64,000 bases of DNA from DASSBR01 sp035688265 (GTDB lineage: Bacteria > Pseudomonadota > Gammaproteobacteria > Natronospirales > DASSBR01): positions 9,780-73,779 of the forward strand of contig DASSNE010000056.1 of assembly GCA_035688265.1 (NCBI GenBank). Direction: 5' to 3'. Made by a program: the position numbers and the translations under genes. The notes below the pieces were generated by a model that ran no database searches, was not told the origin of the DNA, and saw only the letters and a program-made list of their open reading frames with translations. Positions 15,081 to 23,397 of this stretch are shown here, piece after piece (within the stretch, counting starts at the first letter, position 1; every line of letters begins with the position of its first letter).

Positions 15081-16190
15081 CTACAGCGAAGGCATTACTG
15101 ATGAGTAGCGACCTGTGTCGAACAACTCCTCCTGCACCGCGAAATCCTGGCGATCCACAAAGCCCGACAGGCCGACGCCGACCAGCCGGTAGAGATCGTC
15201 GGCGGGGCGCTCGACCCGCGCGCGCAGCGCACACGCCAGGTCGGCCACGTCTTCGGCCGAGGCTGGATAGGCCGGCGGCGTGAAGCTGCGCGTGAGAATC
15301 CGAAAATCGGCCGTCTTCAACTTGAGTACGACGGTGCGGGCGATGCGGTCTTCCTCGCGGCTTGCGGCGGCCCAGGTCTTTTCGGCCAGCCGGCGAATGT
15401 GCCGTTCGATTTGATCGAGCGTCAGGTCGTGCTCGAAGGTGTCTTCGGCCGAGACCTGCAATGTCGGCCGGTCGGGCTCGACGGCGCGGTCGTCGATGCC
15501 GCGGGCGAGTTCGTACAACCGCTGACCCCAGCGGCCGAAGCGTTGTTCGAGCGTGGCGGCCGGCACGGCGCGCAGATCGCCGATCGTGGCGATGCCCATT
15601 TCCGCGAGCTTGCGGTTCATGACCTTGCCGACGCCGGGAACTTTGCCGACCGCAAGCGGCGTCAGGAAGGCCTCGACGCGCGCCGGCCGGATCACCATGA
15701 GGCCGTCCGGCTTGCGCCAGTCCGACGCGATTTTCGCGAGGTACTTATTGGGCGCGACGCCTGCCGAGGCGGTCAGGCCGGTTTCGGCGCGAATCGATTT
15801 GCGGATGGCCTGCGCGATCGCGGTCGCCGATGGCAAGGGGCGCTTGGGCACGGTGACGTCGAGATAAGCCTCGTCGAGCGACAGCGGTTCGATGAGGTCC
15901 GTGTAGCGCGCAAAAATCTCCCGCACCTGCCGCGACACGGCCTTGTAGCGCGGAAAGTCCGGGGGCACGAAGACGGCCTGCGGGCACAGCCGCTCGGCCC
16001 GCGCCGCCGGCATCGCCGAATGAATGCCGAAGCGGCGCGCTTCGTAGCTCGCCGCGCAGACCACGGAACGCGCGCCGCGCCAGGCGACGACGACCGGCCG
16101 CCCGCGCAGCGCCGGATCGTCGCGCTGCTCGACCGACGCGTAGAACGCGTCCATGTCGATGTGCACGATCTTGCGTTGCGGTGCGGCCAT
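15081..16190 (-). CDS. dinB: DNA polymerase IV (translesion, Y family)
   Basis: The 369-residue protein begins RKIVHIDMDAFYASVEQ with the first catalytic Asp at 12, and the second acidic pair sits in LSLDEAYLDV. The helix-hairpin-helix KVPGVGKVMNRKLAEMGI and the little-finger domain follow. QEELF near the C-terminus looks like a beta-clamp binding motif (QxxLF). The enzyme bypasses lesions such as N2-dG adducts with low fidelity. The ATG at 16190 is chosen because residues upstream of it are not conserved. No convincing LexA box was found in the 174-base divergent gap. Confidence 0.9.
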   Translation of the reverse strand: MAAPQRKIVHIDMDAFYASVEQRDDPALRGRPVVVAWRGARSVVCAASYEARRFGIHSAMPAARAERLCPQAVFVPPDFPRYKAVSRQVREIFARYTDLIEPLSLDEAYLDVTVPKRPLPSATAIAQAIRKSIRAETGLTASAGVAPNKYLAKIASDWRKPDGLMVIRPARVEAFLTPLAVGKVPGVGKVMNRKLAEMGIATIGDLRAVPAATLEQRFGRWGQRLYELARGIDDRAVEPDRPTLQVSAEDTFEHDLTLDQIERHIRRLAEKTWAAASREEDRIARTVVLKLKTADFRILTRSFTPPAYPASAEDVADLACALRARVERPADDLYRLVGVGLSGFVDRQDFAVQEELFDTGRYSSVMPSL

Positions 16191-16364
16191 CCGAAATATT
16201 GTATCGCGCCCTCGTCCATGATGATCTGGAAGCCGTAGAGCACTCTGTCTCGCCAGATGCAACCGGTACGGCACCTCATTCATGGCGCATTTTGGGTGCA
16301 AAATCCGATGCAGCGGCTATACTTTGAACTGGTTCACTAGGGAAAGCCCGCTCGGGGAAACGCC

Positions 16365-17489
16365 ATGGAACGACATACCTCGCTATACCTTGACGTCATG
16401 CGGTTCAGTGCCGCGGCGGCCGTATTCTGCGCACACTTCTCCTCCCAACGTTATTCCGCCGGCTTGTTCTGGCAGATGGAACACTACGGCGGCCAGGCGG
16501 TGATGATCTTTTTCGTCCTGTCCGGTTTCGTCATTTCGTATACCGCCGACACGCGCGACGACACTCTCCGGGTGTTCATGCGCAACCGGCTGGCGCGCAT
16601 GTACTCGGTGGTAGTGCCGGCCTTGATCCTGACTGTGGCCGCCGATTCGATCGGTCTGGCGCTGGCTCCGGATTTGTACTCGCCGACGTGGGGTTTCCAG
16701 AACAACATGCCATTTGTGCAGTCGCTGCTGACGCTGACATTTCTGACCCAAGCGTGGGGCATGCACGTTCAGCCGTTTTCGATGGGGCCGTTCTGGTCTC
16801 TCAGCTACGAATTCTGGTATTACATCCTGTTTGCCACGCTCATGTTCCTGCGCGGGCGCAAGCAATTCGTCGTGCTGGGTCTCGCGATCCTCATTGTCGG
16901 TGCACCGATTCTTCTGCTGCTGCCCGTGTGGTGGCTGGGCGTGATGACCTACCGTTTCACCAAGCGTCACCGCGTTTCCGAGCCGGTAGGCTACATCCTG
17001 TTCATCGGCTCGTTCGTCGCGTTTGCAGCGTTGCAGGTAATGCCCGGTCGTGACGGGCTCGATCCATGGTTCCACGACCACATCTGGCCCTATGTGAATC
17101 GAGAGTTCTTCCCGCCGATCAATCTGATATTCGACTGGATGCTGGGTCTGCTGGTTGCAGCCAATATTCTGGGTTTCAATGCCATCGGGCACCGGGTGAT
17201 CGTGCCACTGCAGCGTGTCAAGCGCCCAATCCGATACATCGCCGGCCTGACGTTTTCGCTGTACCTGTACCATATGCCGCTGCTGCAATTGGGTGCGGCT
17301 GTCTACGGCGATCATCCGAATTCATGGGGCCAGAAAGTCTTTTTGCTGTCGACCGTGCCGATCATCATCTGGTTAATCGGCTCGGTTACAGAGCATAAAA
17401 AAGAGGTCGCCCGCAATATGATTTTGTTCGTAGAAAACGCGGCGCAGTCAGGCTACGCGAAGGTTAGTGGGCGGCTTGGGCAGGCCTAA
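16365..17489 (+). CDS. Acyltransferase 3 family membrane protein (OafA/YrhL-like)
   Basis: The 374-residue integral membrane protein has roughly ten hydrophobic helices. The N-terminal motif LYLDVMRFSAAAAVFCAHFS carries the catalytic-type His of this family, followed by GGQAVMIFFVLSGFVISY and SLSYEFWYYILF. Such proteins transfer acyl groups, often O-acetyl, to cell-surface sugars or membrane-derived glycans. No sugar-biosynthesis genes are adjacent, so the acceptor is unknown. A cytosolic basic tail ends the protein. It is divergent from dinB; TATACT at 16318-16323 could be its -10 box but no matching -35 was seen. Confidence 0.8.
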   Translation: MERHTSLYLDVMRFSAAAAVFCAHFSSQRYSAGLFWQMEHYGGQAVMIFFVLSGFVISYTADTRDDTLRVFMRNRLARMYSVVVPALILTVAADSIGLALAPDLYSPTWGFQNNMPFVQSLLTLTFLTQAWGMHVQPFSMGPFWSLSYEFWYYILFATLMFLRGRKQFVVLGLAILIVGAPILLLLPVWWLGVMTYRFTKRHRVSEPVGYILFIGSFVAFAALQVMPGRDGLDPWFHDHIWPYVNREFFPPINLIFDWMLGLLVAANILGFNAIGHRVIVPLQRVKRPIRYIAGLTFSLYLYHMPLLQLGAAVYGDHPNSWGQKVFLLSTVPIIIWLIGSVTEHKKEVARNMILFVENAAQSGYAKVSGRLGQA

Positions 17490-17576
17490 TGCTCAAGTTG
17501 CCTATTACCAACTGTGCACAGCTTCCCGCCGCGCAGGCGAAAATGCTAATCTCGGGTTTTGCGCAGGGATGCCGCT

Positions 17577-18035
17577 ATGCCTGAATCCTCCGAAACACTG
17601 CCCCGTCTCGTCGGTCTGAACCACATCGCCCTCGAAGTGGGCGATGTCGAAGACGCGCTGACGTTTTACGGCAAGCTGTTCGACATCAACTTGCGCGGCC
17701 GCGGAGATGGCCGCGCGTTCATCGACATGGGCGACCAGTTCATCGCGCTGTTCGAAGGCGGTTCGCGCGTGGCGGACGACCATCGGCACATCGGGCTGGT
17801 GGTCGACAACAAGGCGGCCGTGCGTGAGCGCCTCGATCAGCTTCGCATCAAGATATTGTCCGACCGCTTCCTCGACTTCCGCGATCCGTGGGGCAATCGT
17901 ATCCAGATCATCGACTACGCCGACATCCAGTTCACCAAGGCGCCGGCGGTGCTGAAGGGGATGGGGCTGGACGGGCTTGAGAAATCGGACGACGCAAAAC
18001 AACAGTTGCGGGACAAGGGGATGGCGCCGACGTAA
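17577..18035 (+). CDS. VOC (glyoxalase/dioxygenase fold) family protein
   Basis: The 152-residue protein has one VOC module: VGLNHIALEVGDVEDALTFY at the start, AFIDMGDQFIALFEGG in the middle, HIGLVVDN, and FRDPWGNRIQIIDY near the end. Metal ligands of the fold (His in NHIAL, His in HIGLVV, Glu/Gln later) are partly visible. It acts in the cytoplasm, with substrate unknown. The ATG at 17577 follows AGGGA at 17565-17569. It is convergent with the membrane-protein gene at 18062. Confidence 0.75.
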   Translation: MPESSETLPRLVGLNHIALEVGDVEDALTFYGKLFDINLRGRGDGRAFIDMGDQFIALFEGGSRVADDHRHIGLVVDNKAAVRERLDQLRIKILSDRFLDFRDPWGNRIQIIDYADIQFTKAPAVLKGMGLDGLEKSDDAKQQLRDKGMAPT

Positions 18036-18061
18036 GCTCGAGCGTCATTGTCGATCCCTTC

Positions 18062-18733
18062 TTATTGCCAGCTTCTCACAGCCCGCTGAGCCTTATCGTT
18101 CAACGGTCGCGCAAGCAGCCCGGTATTGCTGATCCACACCTGGTAACGCGCTCCATCGGTCATCGGCAGATAGGTTGCGCTGCCGTAGCTGGCGTCGATG
18201 AACGGCAGCCAGCCGGCTTCATTATGAGCCAGGTTCCAGAGGCTGATCCCTTTCGGGTCGCTCAAGCCGACCACACTCGGCGGTGCGGTCTGAGCCTGGT
18301 GCAGGTTGTCGTAGCGACCGTGGATACGCTCGATACGATAGAGCGGATCGAATCCCAGCAGCGTCGCGACGCTTTTCCATTTGAGGATGCGCGCGTCGAG
18401 TTGCCATTCGTCGCCGCGCAGGGTGACCTGCCGGTCGCGGCCGTCGGGAAAATGCAGGTCGACGGCAAATTGCTGCGGGCCCAGTTGCGCGAAGCTCAGC
18501 TCGGCCACCGGCCGCTCGTTGGTGAAACGCTGCCAGGTGAGGAGGTTGAGGCCGATCAGCAGCGCCACCGCGGCAATGAGCGCGATGCAGCAGCCGCTCA
18601 ACGTTTGCAGCGAACCGCGTACGAGCTGGCGGCGCCGAAAGCGCAACAGGCCGGACAGGATAACCAGCAGCGCGAACGCGGCGATCACGATCACCGCGAG
18701 GTACAGCCAGCCACTTGTCCCCAATCCGTTCAT
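18062..18733 (-). CDS. Conserved inner-membrane protein of unknown function
   Basis: The 223-residue protein has two N-terminal transmembrane segments (YLAVIVIAAFALLVILSGLL and a second at about 45-67) and a periplasmic C-terminal domain rich in strands, with LTWQRFTNERPVAELSF, ERIHGRYDN and the final GLLARPL. Homologues in Pseudomonas and Xanthomonas genomes are often loosely labelled as efflux-related, without evidence. Its start at 18733 is 47 bases from the divergent lptM start, so the two share a promoter region. No function is proposed. Confidence 0.6.
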   Translation of the reverse strand: MNGLGTSGWLYLAVIVIAAFALLVILSGLLRFRRRQLVRGSLQTLSGCCIALIAAVALLIGLNLLTWQRFTNERPVAELSFAQLGPQQFAVDLHFPDGRDRQVTLRGDEWQLDARILKWKSVATLLGFDPLYRIERIHGRYDNLHQAQTAPPSVVGLSDPKGISLWNLAHNEAGWLPFIDASYGSATYLPMTDGARYQVWISNTGLLARPLNDKAQRAVRSWQ

Positions 18734-18780
18734 GCGGGTTCCTTTATACTCTCGTTTTTGTCCGAATCCGAGAAAGCGCC

Positions 18781-18942
18781 ATGCGCCTTTTTGCACTACT
18801 GGTACTCATAAGCCTGCTCGCCGGTTGCGGGCAGAAGGGGCCACTGTATCTGCCGCAGACAAAACCGGCGCCGGCGCATCCCGCCACGCCCGTACCGGCG
18901 ACTGCCTCACTGCCGCAACCCACGACCCTGCCGCCGCAATGA
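18781..18942 (+). CDS. lptM: LptM-type small lipoprotein
   Basis: The 53-residue lipoprotein has a signal peptide with lipobox LLAG-C at residue 16 and the conserved segment CGQKGPLYLP directly after it, followed by a Pro/Ala-rich tail. This is the hallmark of YifL/LptM, which assists oxidative maturation of the LptDE lipopolysaccharide translocon at the outer membrane. The length is normal. Its stop overlaps the ATG of polA. Confidence 0.8.
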   Translation: MRLFALLVLISLLAGCGQKGPLYLPQTKPAPAHPATPVPATASLPQPTTLPPQ

Positions 18943-21617
18943 CAACAGCCAGAACTCTCGTCCTCGTCGACGGCTCATCCTACCTGTATCGCGCCTTTTA
19001 CGCGCTGCCGCCGCTGGCCAACGCGGCCGGCGAGCCGACCGGCGCGGTGTACGGCGTGGTCAACATGCTGAACAAGCTGGTCAACGATTACCAGCCGGAA
19101 CACATCGCGGTGGTGTTCGATGCGCGCGGCAAGACGTTTCGCGACGAACTGTTCGCCGAGTACAAGGCCAACCGCGAAGCCATGCCGGACGATTTGTCGG
19201 CGCAGTTCGAGCCGCTGCAAACGATTATCCAGGCGCGCGGCTGGCCGCTGTTGCAGGTGCCGGGCGTCGAGGCGGACGACGTGATCGGCACGCTGGCGCG
19301 CCAGGCGTCGCAGGCGGGCCTCAAGGTCGTAATTTCGACCGGCGACAAGGACATGGCGCAGCTCGTCGACGGCAACGTGACGCTGATCAACACGATGAGC
19401 AACACGATCCTCGATGCCGACGGCGTCAGGGAAAAGTTCGGCGTCGGACCGGAAGGCATCATCGACTACCTCGCACTGGTCGGCGACACGTCCGACAATA
19501 TTCCCGGCGTGCCCAAGGTGGGACCGAAGACCGCGTCGAAGTGGCTGGCCGAGTACGGCTCGCTCGACGGGATCATCGCGCATGCCGAGGAGATCAAGGG
19601 CAAAGTCGGCGAAAGTTTCCGCGACAACATCAATCAGCTTGAACTGTCGCGCCGGCTGGCGACGATTCGCTGCGATGTCGAACTGGAGTTCAAGCCGGAA
19701 GACCTGGTCGCGTGCGCGCCGGACATCGAGACGCTGCGCGAGACTTATGTGCATCTCGGCTTTTCGAGCTGGCTGAAGGAGTTGCCGACCGAAACGGCGG
19801 CGGAAGCCGCGCGCGAGTATGAAACGGTGCTGACGCTAGACGCGCTCGAGCGCTGGATCGAGCGACTCCGCCAATCGGAGTTGTTCGCGTTCGATACCGA
19901 AACCACCAGCATCGATTACATGCAGGCGGAGCTCGTCGGGCTGTCGTTTTCGATCGAGCCGGGCGAAGCGGCCTACGTGCCGGTTGCGCACACCTATCCC
20001 GGCGCACCGGAACAACTTGATCGCGAGACGGTGCTGGCGAAACTCAAGCCGCTGCTGGAGGACCCGGCGCAGGCCAAGGTCGGCCACCACATGAAATACG
20101 ATGCCCACGTGCTCGCGCGCTACGGCATCGAACTCAACGGCATCGCCTTCGATACGATGCTCGAATCCTACGTCCTCGACAGCACCGCCAGCCGCCACGA
20201 CATGGATTCGCTGGCGCTCAAGTACCTGGGACTCGAAACGATTCATTACGAAGACGTGGCCGGCAAGGGCGCAAAGCAGATTCGGTTCGACGAGGTCGAT
20301 ATCGAAGCGGCCACCGAGTACGCCGCCGAAGATGCGGACGTGACGCTGAAGCTGCACCGCGAACTGTGGCCGAGGCTCGAAGCGGAACCGCGCCTGGCTG
20401 CATTATTCAGCGATCTTGAGATGCCGCTCGCGCGCGTGCTGTTCAGGATGGAGCACACCGGCGTGCTGGTCGACTGCAACATGCTCAATATGCAGAGCAA
20501 CGAGATCCGCGCGAAGATGGCGGCGCTGGAAAGGGAAGCGCACGATCTCGCCGGCGGCCCGTTCAATCTGGGTTCGCCGAAGCAGTTGCAGCAGATTTTC
20601 TTCGAGCAACTCGGCCTGCCGATTCTGCGCAAGACGCCCAAAGGTCAACCGTCGACCGCCGAAGACGTGCTGCAGGAACTCGCCGCGGATTTCGACCTGC
20701 CGCGGGTGATCCTCGACTACCGCGCGCTCAGCAAGCTCAAATCAACTTATACCGACCGGCTGCCGGAATGCGTCTCTTCGAGCAGCGGCCGCGTTCACAC
20801 CTCTTATCATCAGGCGGTCGCGGCAACCGGCCGGCTGTCGTCGTCCGACCCGAACCTGCAGAACATCCCGGTGCGTACGGCCGAAGGCCGCCGGATTCGC
20901 CAGGCGTTCATTGCGCCGCCGGGCAGCAAGATCGTCGCGGCCGATTATTCGCAAATCGAATTGCGCATCATGGCGCACCTGTCCGGCGACGCCGCGCTGC
21001 AAAAAGCGTTTTCCACCGGCGAGGATATTCATCGCGCCACCGCGGCCGAAGTGTTCGGCCTGGATCCGGACGAGGTCGGCAACGACCAACGGCGTTCCGC
21101 CAAGGCGATCAACTTCGGCCTGATCTACGGCATGTCCGCGTTCGGCCTCGGCCGCCAACTCGGCATCGACCGCGGTCAGGCGCAGGATTATATCGACCGC
21201 TACTTCGACCGTTATCCGGGCGTCAAGCGCTTCATGGACCACACGCGCGAGCTGGCCCATGAGCAAGGCTACGTCGAAACGGTGTTCGGCCGCCGCCTCT
21301 ACCTGCCGGACATCAACTCGCGCAACGGCCAGCGTCGCCAGTACGCCGAGCGCACCGCGATCAACGCGCCGATGCAAGGCACCGCGGCCGATATCATCAA
21401 GCGCGCGATGCTCGCGGTACAGGCCTGGCTCGACGAATCCGGTATCGACGCCCGTATGGTGATGCAGGTCCACGACGAACTGGTGTTTGAAGTAGCCGAA
21501 GGGGCGCTCGATGAACTGCGCGCCGAGGCCACCCGGCTGATGGAATCAGCTGCGACCCTGGCGGTGCCGTTGCGAGTGGACGTTGGCATCGGCACGAATT
21601 GGGATGAAGCGCATTAG
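18939..21617 (+). CDS. polA: DNA polymerase I
   Basis: The 892-residue protein has all three domains. The 5'-3' exonuclease lies at about 1-290 (LVLVDGSSYLYRAFYALPPL, GDTSDNIPGVPKVGPKTA). The 3'-5' proofreading domain keeps DTETT at Asp319 and the later acidic residues. The polymerase domain shows motif A DYSQIELRIMAHLSGD with Asp669, the O-helix RRSAKAINFGLIYG, and motif C VHDELVFE with Asp846. It fills gaps in Okazaki fragment maturation and excision repair. The ATG at 18939 overlaps the lptM stop; an upstream open frame is not conserved. Confidence 0.95.
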   Translation: MTTARTLVLVDGSSYLYRAFYALPPLANAAGEPTGAVYGVVNMLNKLVNDYQPEHIAVVFDARGKTFRDELFAEYKANREAMPDDLSAQFEPLQTIIQARGWPLLQVPGVEADDVIGTLARQASQAGLKVVISTGDKDMAQLVDGNVTLINTMSNTILDADGVREKFGVGPEGIIDYLALVGDTSDNIPGVPKVGPKTASKWLAEYGSLDGIIAHAEEIKGKVGESFRDNINQLELSRRLATIRCDVELEFKPEDLVACAPDIETLRETYVHLGFSSWLKELPTETAAEAAREYETVLTLDALERWIERLRQSELFAFDTETTSIDYMQAELVGLSFSIEPGEAAYVPVAHTYPGAPEQLDRETVLAKLKPLLEDPAQAKVGHHMKYDAHVLARYGIELNGIAFDTMLESYVLDSTASRHDMDSLALKYLGLETIHYEDVAGKGAKQIRFDEVDIEAATEYAAEDADVTLKLHRELWPRLEAEPRLAALFSDLEMPLARVLFRMEHTGVLVDCNMLNMQSNEIRAKMAALEREAHDLAGGPFNLGSPKQLQQIFFEQLGLPILRKTPKGQPSTAEDVLQELAADFDLPRVILDYRALSKLKSTYTDRLPECVSSSSGRVHTSYHQAVAATGRLSSSDPNLQNIPVRTAEGRRIRQAFIAPPGSKIVAADYSQIELRIMAHLSGDAALQKAFSTGEDIHRATAAEVFGLDPDEVGNDQRRSAKAINFGLIYGMSAFGLGRQLGIDRGQAQDYIDRYFDRYPGVKRFMDHTRELAHEQGYVETVFGRRLYLPDINSRNGQRRQYAERTAINAPMQGTAADIIKRAMLAVQAWLDESGIDARMVMQVHDELVFEVAEGALDELRAEATRLMESAATLAVPLRVDVGIGTNWDEAH

Positions 21618-21763
21618 TACAGTAAAGATAAGGAGTGGCAGCCGCCGGGAAAGGTGCTATGCTGAAGTTAGGCCAAAAAAATAATTCGAGGGAAAACCCT
21701 TGAATGGAAACAAAAAAGTGACGCAGTTCAAAAAAATTTTTGAATTTTTGGCTTTGACCCATT
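21618..21763. other. AT-rich spacer downstream of polA
   Basis: No gene is seen between the polA stop and the sRNA promoter. The stretch is clearly more AT-rich than its surroundings and contains a palindrome, TTCAAAAA/TTTTTGAA, at about 21727-21744, followed by T-rich sequence, which could be a weak terminator for polA or an upstream element for the sRNA promoter. Confidence 0.4.
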
Positions 21764-21790
21764 GAACTTTTGGTTGCGGCGCCTTACTAA
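21764..21790 (+). promoter_or_regulatory. Sigma-E/AlgU-like promoter for the polA-engB sRNA
   Basis: GAACTT at 21764-21769 and ACTAA at 21786-21790, separated by 16 bases, fit the RpoE/AlgU pattern (GAACTT, 16-17 bases, TCTAA/TCTGA). The predicted start, 5-8 bases downstream, is at about 21795-21798, exactly where the structured C-rich RNA begins. No equally good sigma-70 pair was found. Confidence 0.5.
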
Positions 21791-21795
21791 TGACT

Positions 21796-21916
21796 GTGAG
21801 CGCCGCAATGACGCTCGTCCGCTCCCCTCCCTGAGCGGACAAGCCATCCGGTCTTCCCCAAGCCGGATGTGAACTTGCCCCGGTGTTTTCCCCCCTTTAA
21901 CACCGGGGTTTTTTTT
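21796..21916 (+). ncRNA. Candidate trans-acting sRNA with C-rich loops (ErsA/sX13/Spot 42 position)
   Basis: About 120 bases between polA and engB fold into four successive hairpins: 21798-21816 (GAGCG/CGCTC), 21817-21840 (GTCCGCTC/GAGCGGAC), 21845-21869 (CATCCGG/CCGGATG), and a terminator at 21878-21916. The loops of the second, third and fourth hairpins hold CCCTCCCT, a CCCC run and a C6 run, each complementary to Shine-Dalgarno sequences. Spot 42 in enterics and ErsA in Pseudomonas lie at this same locus, and Xanthomonas sX13 has C-rich loops. It probably base-pairs with ribosome sites of target mRNAs, with Hfq. The 5' end is predicted only. Confidence 0.65.
21878..21916 (+). terminator. 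Rho-independent terminator
   Basis: A perfect 10-base stem, CCCCGGTGTT at 21878-21887 and AACACCGGGG at 21899-21908, is followed at once by eight T residues (21909-21916). It ends the candidate sRNA and can also stop polA read-through before the convergent engB gene. Confidence 0.9.
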
Positions 21917-21927
21917 GCCCGAAAAAA

Positions 21928-22005
21928 GTAGCTAGTGCTGAGTCGCTAGTAGCTAGTACTGGAAGCGCGCCCTATTCTTCCCCTAGCCACTAGCCACTAG
22001 CCACT
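21928..22005. repeat. Short CTAGT/CTAGCCACT repeat cluster
   Basis: AGTAGCTAGTGCTGAGTCGC followed by CTAGTAGCTAGTACTGG on one side and three tandem CTAGCCACT units near 21985-22003 make an imperfect inverted arrangement at the 3' end of engB. A related block lies at 43292-43382. Function is unknown; it is not a CRISPR because the units are 9 bases and have no unique spacers. Confidence 0.6.
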
Positions 22006-22586
22006 TCTCTAAGCCACTCGTCCAGCACGGCGCGCGCTTCATCCACGCCGTCGCCTTTCAGCGACGAAAATACCTGCACCGACACCTGTTCCGGCAGCTC
22101 ACGCCGCACCGCCGCCAGGGTGGCGAGTCCGCGCCCGCGGCTCAGCTTGTCGGCCTTGTTCAGCAGAATGTGAACCGGCAGGCCGCTCGGCAGGAACCAG
22201 CCGAGCATCTGCCGGTCGAAAGCTGTGAGCGGATGACGGATGTCCATGATCAGAAACAGCCCGGCCAGCGACTCGCGCCGGCCCAGGTAGCTTTCGATCA
22301 TGCCGCGCCAGCGCTCCCGCACGGCCTGCGGCACACGCGCGAAGCCGTAGCCAGGCAGGTCCACCAGCCGCGCCCCGTCGTCGAGCGCAAAAAAATTGAG
22401 TAGTTGGGTGCGACCAGGCGTCTTGCTGGTGCGCGCGAGCTTGCGAATGCCGGCGATGCGGTTGAGCACGCTGGATTTGCCGACGTTCGAACGACCGGCG
22501 AAGGCGATTTCGACGCCGGTGTCCGGCGGCAGCGACGCCTGCGATGCCGCGCTTTTCATAAAGCGCGCTTGCTGATAGGTGCTCAT
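21990..22586 (-). CDS. engB: Ribosome biogenesis GTPase YihA/YsxC
   Basis: The 198-residue protein has G1 GRSNVGKSS near residue 31, G2 region TSKTPGRTQ, G3 DLPGYG, and G4 NKADK near residue 142, the full TRAFAC GTPase set. EngB acts in late assembly of the 50S ribosomal subunit and is usually essential. The length is that of the family. The gene is convergent with polA and divergent from the cytochrome c4 gene, with 123 bases between. Confidence 0.92.
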   Translation of the reverse strand: MSTYQQARFMKSAASQASLPPDTGVEIAFAGRSNVGKSSVLNRIAGIRKLARTSKTPGRTQLLNFFALDDGARLVDLPGYGFARVPQAVRERWRGMIESYLGRRESLAGLFLIMDIRHPLTAFDRQMLGWFLPSGLPVHILLNKADKLSRGRGLATLAAVRRELPEQVSVQVFSSLKGDGVDEARAVLDEWLREVASG

Positions 22587-22599
22587 GCTGATGCGTTAA

Positions 22600-22627
22600 T
22601 GATTGTTGGACGGGCCTGCGGTAGAAT
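22600..22627 (+). promoter_or_regulatory. Sigma-70-like promoter of the cytochrome c4-dsbA cluster
   Basis: TGATTG at 22600-22605 and TAGAAT at 22622-22627 with a 16-base spacer lie in the engB/cytochrome divergent gap, about 80 bases before the cytochrome ATG. The -35 is weak, so this is a tentative call. Confidence 0.4.
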
Positions 22628-22709
22628 ACCGCTTTTGTTTTGCCCGCGCTTCGCGCATGCCCGCCAGGCTTCGCGGCATGCCGCTAGATTAAGGTAAGGG
22701 AGCTTCAAC

Positions 22710-23390
22710 GTGATCAAGACGTTTCTGATGGCAGCGGCCATGGCCGGCGCGCTTGGCTACACGGCGGCGGCGAGCGCTGCCAACGCGACAGGCTATCCGC
22801 CGGGCGACCCGCAGGCCGGCCAGCAGAAGGCGGCGCAGTGCGCAGCCTGTCACGGCGCCGACGGTAACAGCGCCTCCCCACAGTTCCCCAAGCTGGCCGG
22901 GCAGGACCCGGCTTACCTCGTCAAGGAACTCCACGATTTCAAGTCCGGCGCGCGCAAGAACGCGATCATGAACGGCATGGCCGCCGGCCTGAGCGATCAG
23001 GACATCGAGAATCTGGCCGCCTGGTTCTCCAGTCAGAAGATCAAGCCGGGCGCCGCCAATCCCAAGCTCGTCGCGGCCGGGCGCGCGCTCTACATGGGCG
23101 GTGACCAGTCGAAGGGCATTCCCGCCTGCGCCGCCTGTCACGGCCCCACAGGCGCCGGCATGGGGCCCGCCGCGTGGCCGCGTCTGGCCGGCCAGCACGC
23201 TGAGTACCTGGTCAGCCAGCTCAAGGCCTGGCGCAGCGGCTCGCGCGCCAATGATCCGCACGCGATGATGCGCACTGTTGCGAAGAATATGACGGACCAG
23301 CAGATCGAGGCGGTGGCATCTTACCTGCAGGGTCTGCACACCGCCAAGGCGGCCGTCAACCCGATCCCGGGACAGACTGCCGGCGAGTGA
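22710..23390 (+). CDS. Dihaem cytochrome c4, periplasmic
   Basis: The 226-residue protein has a signal peptide (TFLMAAAMAGALGYTAAASA) and two covalent haem sites CAACH at Cys44 and Cys140, in two homologous halves each ending with a Met-containing helix (NGMAAGLSDQDIE; MRTVAKNMTDQQIE). This is the layout of cytochrome c4, which shuttles electrons to terminal oxidases. The start uses the ATG-equivalent GTG at 22710 after AAGGGAG. It is followed after 7 bases by two dsbA genes, the same order as in Xanthomonas. Confidence 0.9.
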   Translation: MIKTFLMAAAMAGALGYTAAASAANATGYPPGDPQAGQQKAAQCAACHGADGNSASPQFPKLAGQDPAYLVKELHDFKSGARKNAIMNGMAAGLSDQDIENLAAWFSSQKIKPGAANPKLVAAGRALYMGGDQSKGIPACAACHGPTGAGMGPAAWPRLAGQHAEYLVSQLKAWRSGSRANDPHAMMRTVAKNMTDQQIEAVASYLQGLHTAKAAVNPIPGQTAGE

Positions 23391-23397
23391 CAGCGGC

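Noticed and set aside
16290..16364. Possible sigma-70 promoter with TATACT at 16318 before the acyltransferase gene
   Set aside because: No acceptable -35 hexamer at 15-19 bases upstream, so it was not listed as a feature.
21985..22003. Tandem CTAGCCACT units looked like a possible CRISPR or small tandem array
   Set aside because: Units are 9 bases with no spacers and no cas genes nearby; listed only as a short repeat.
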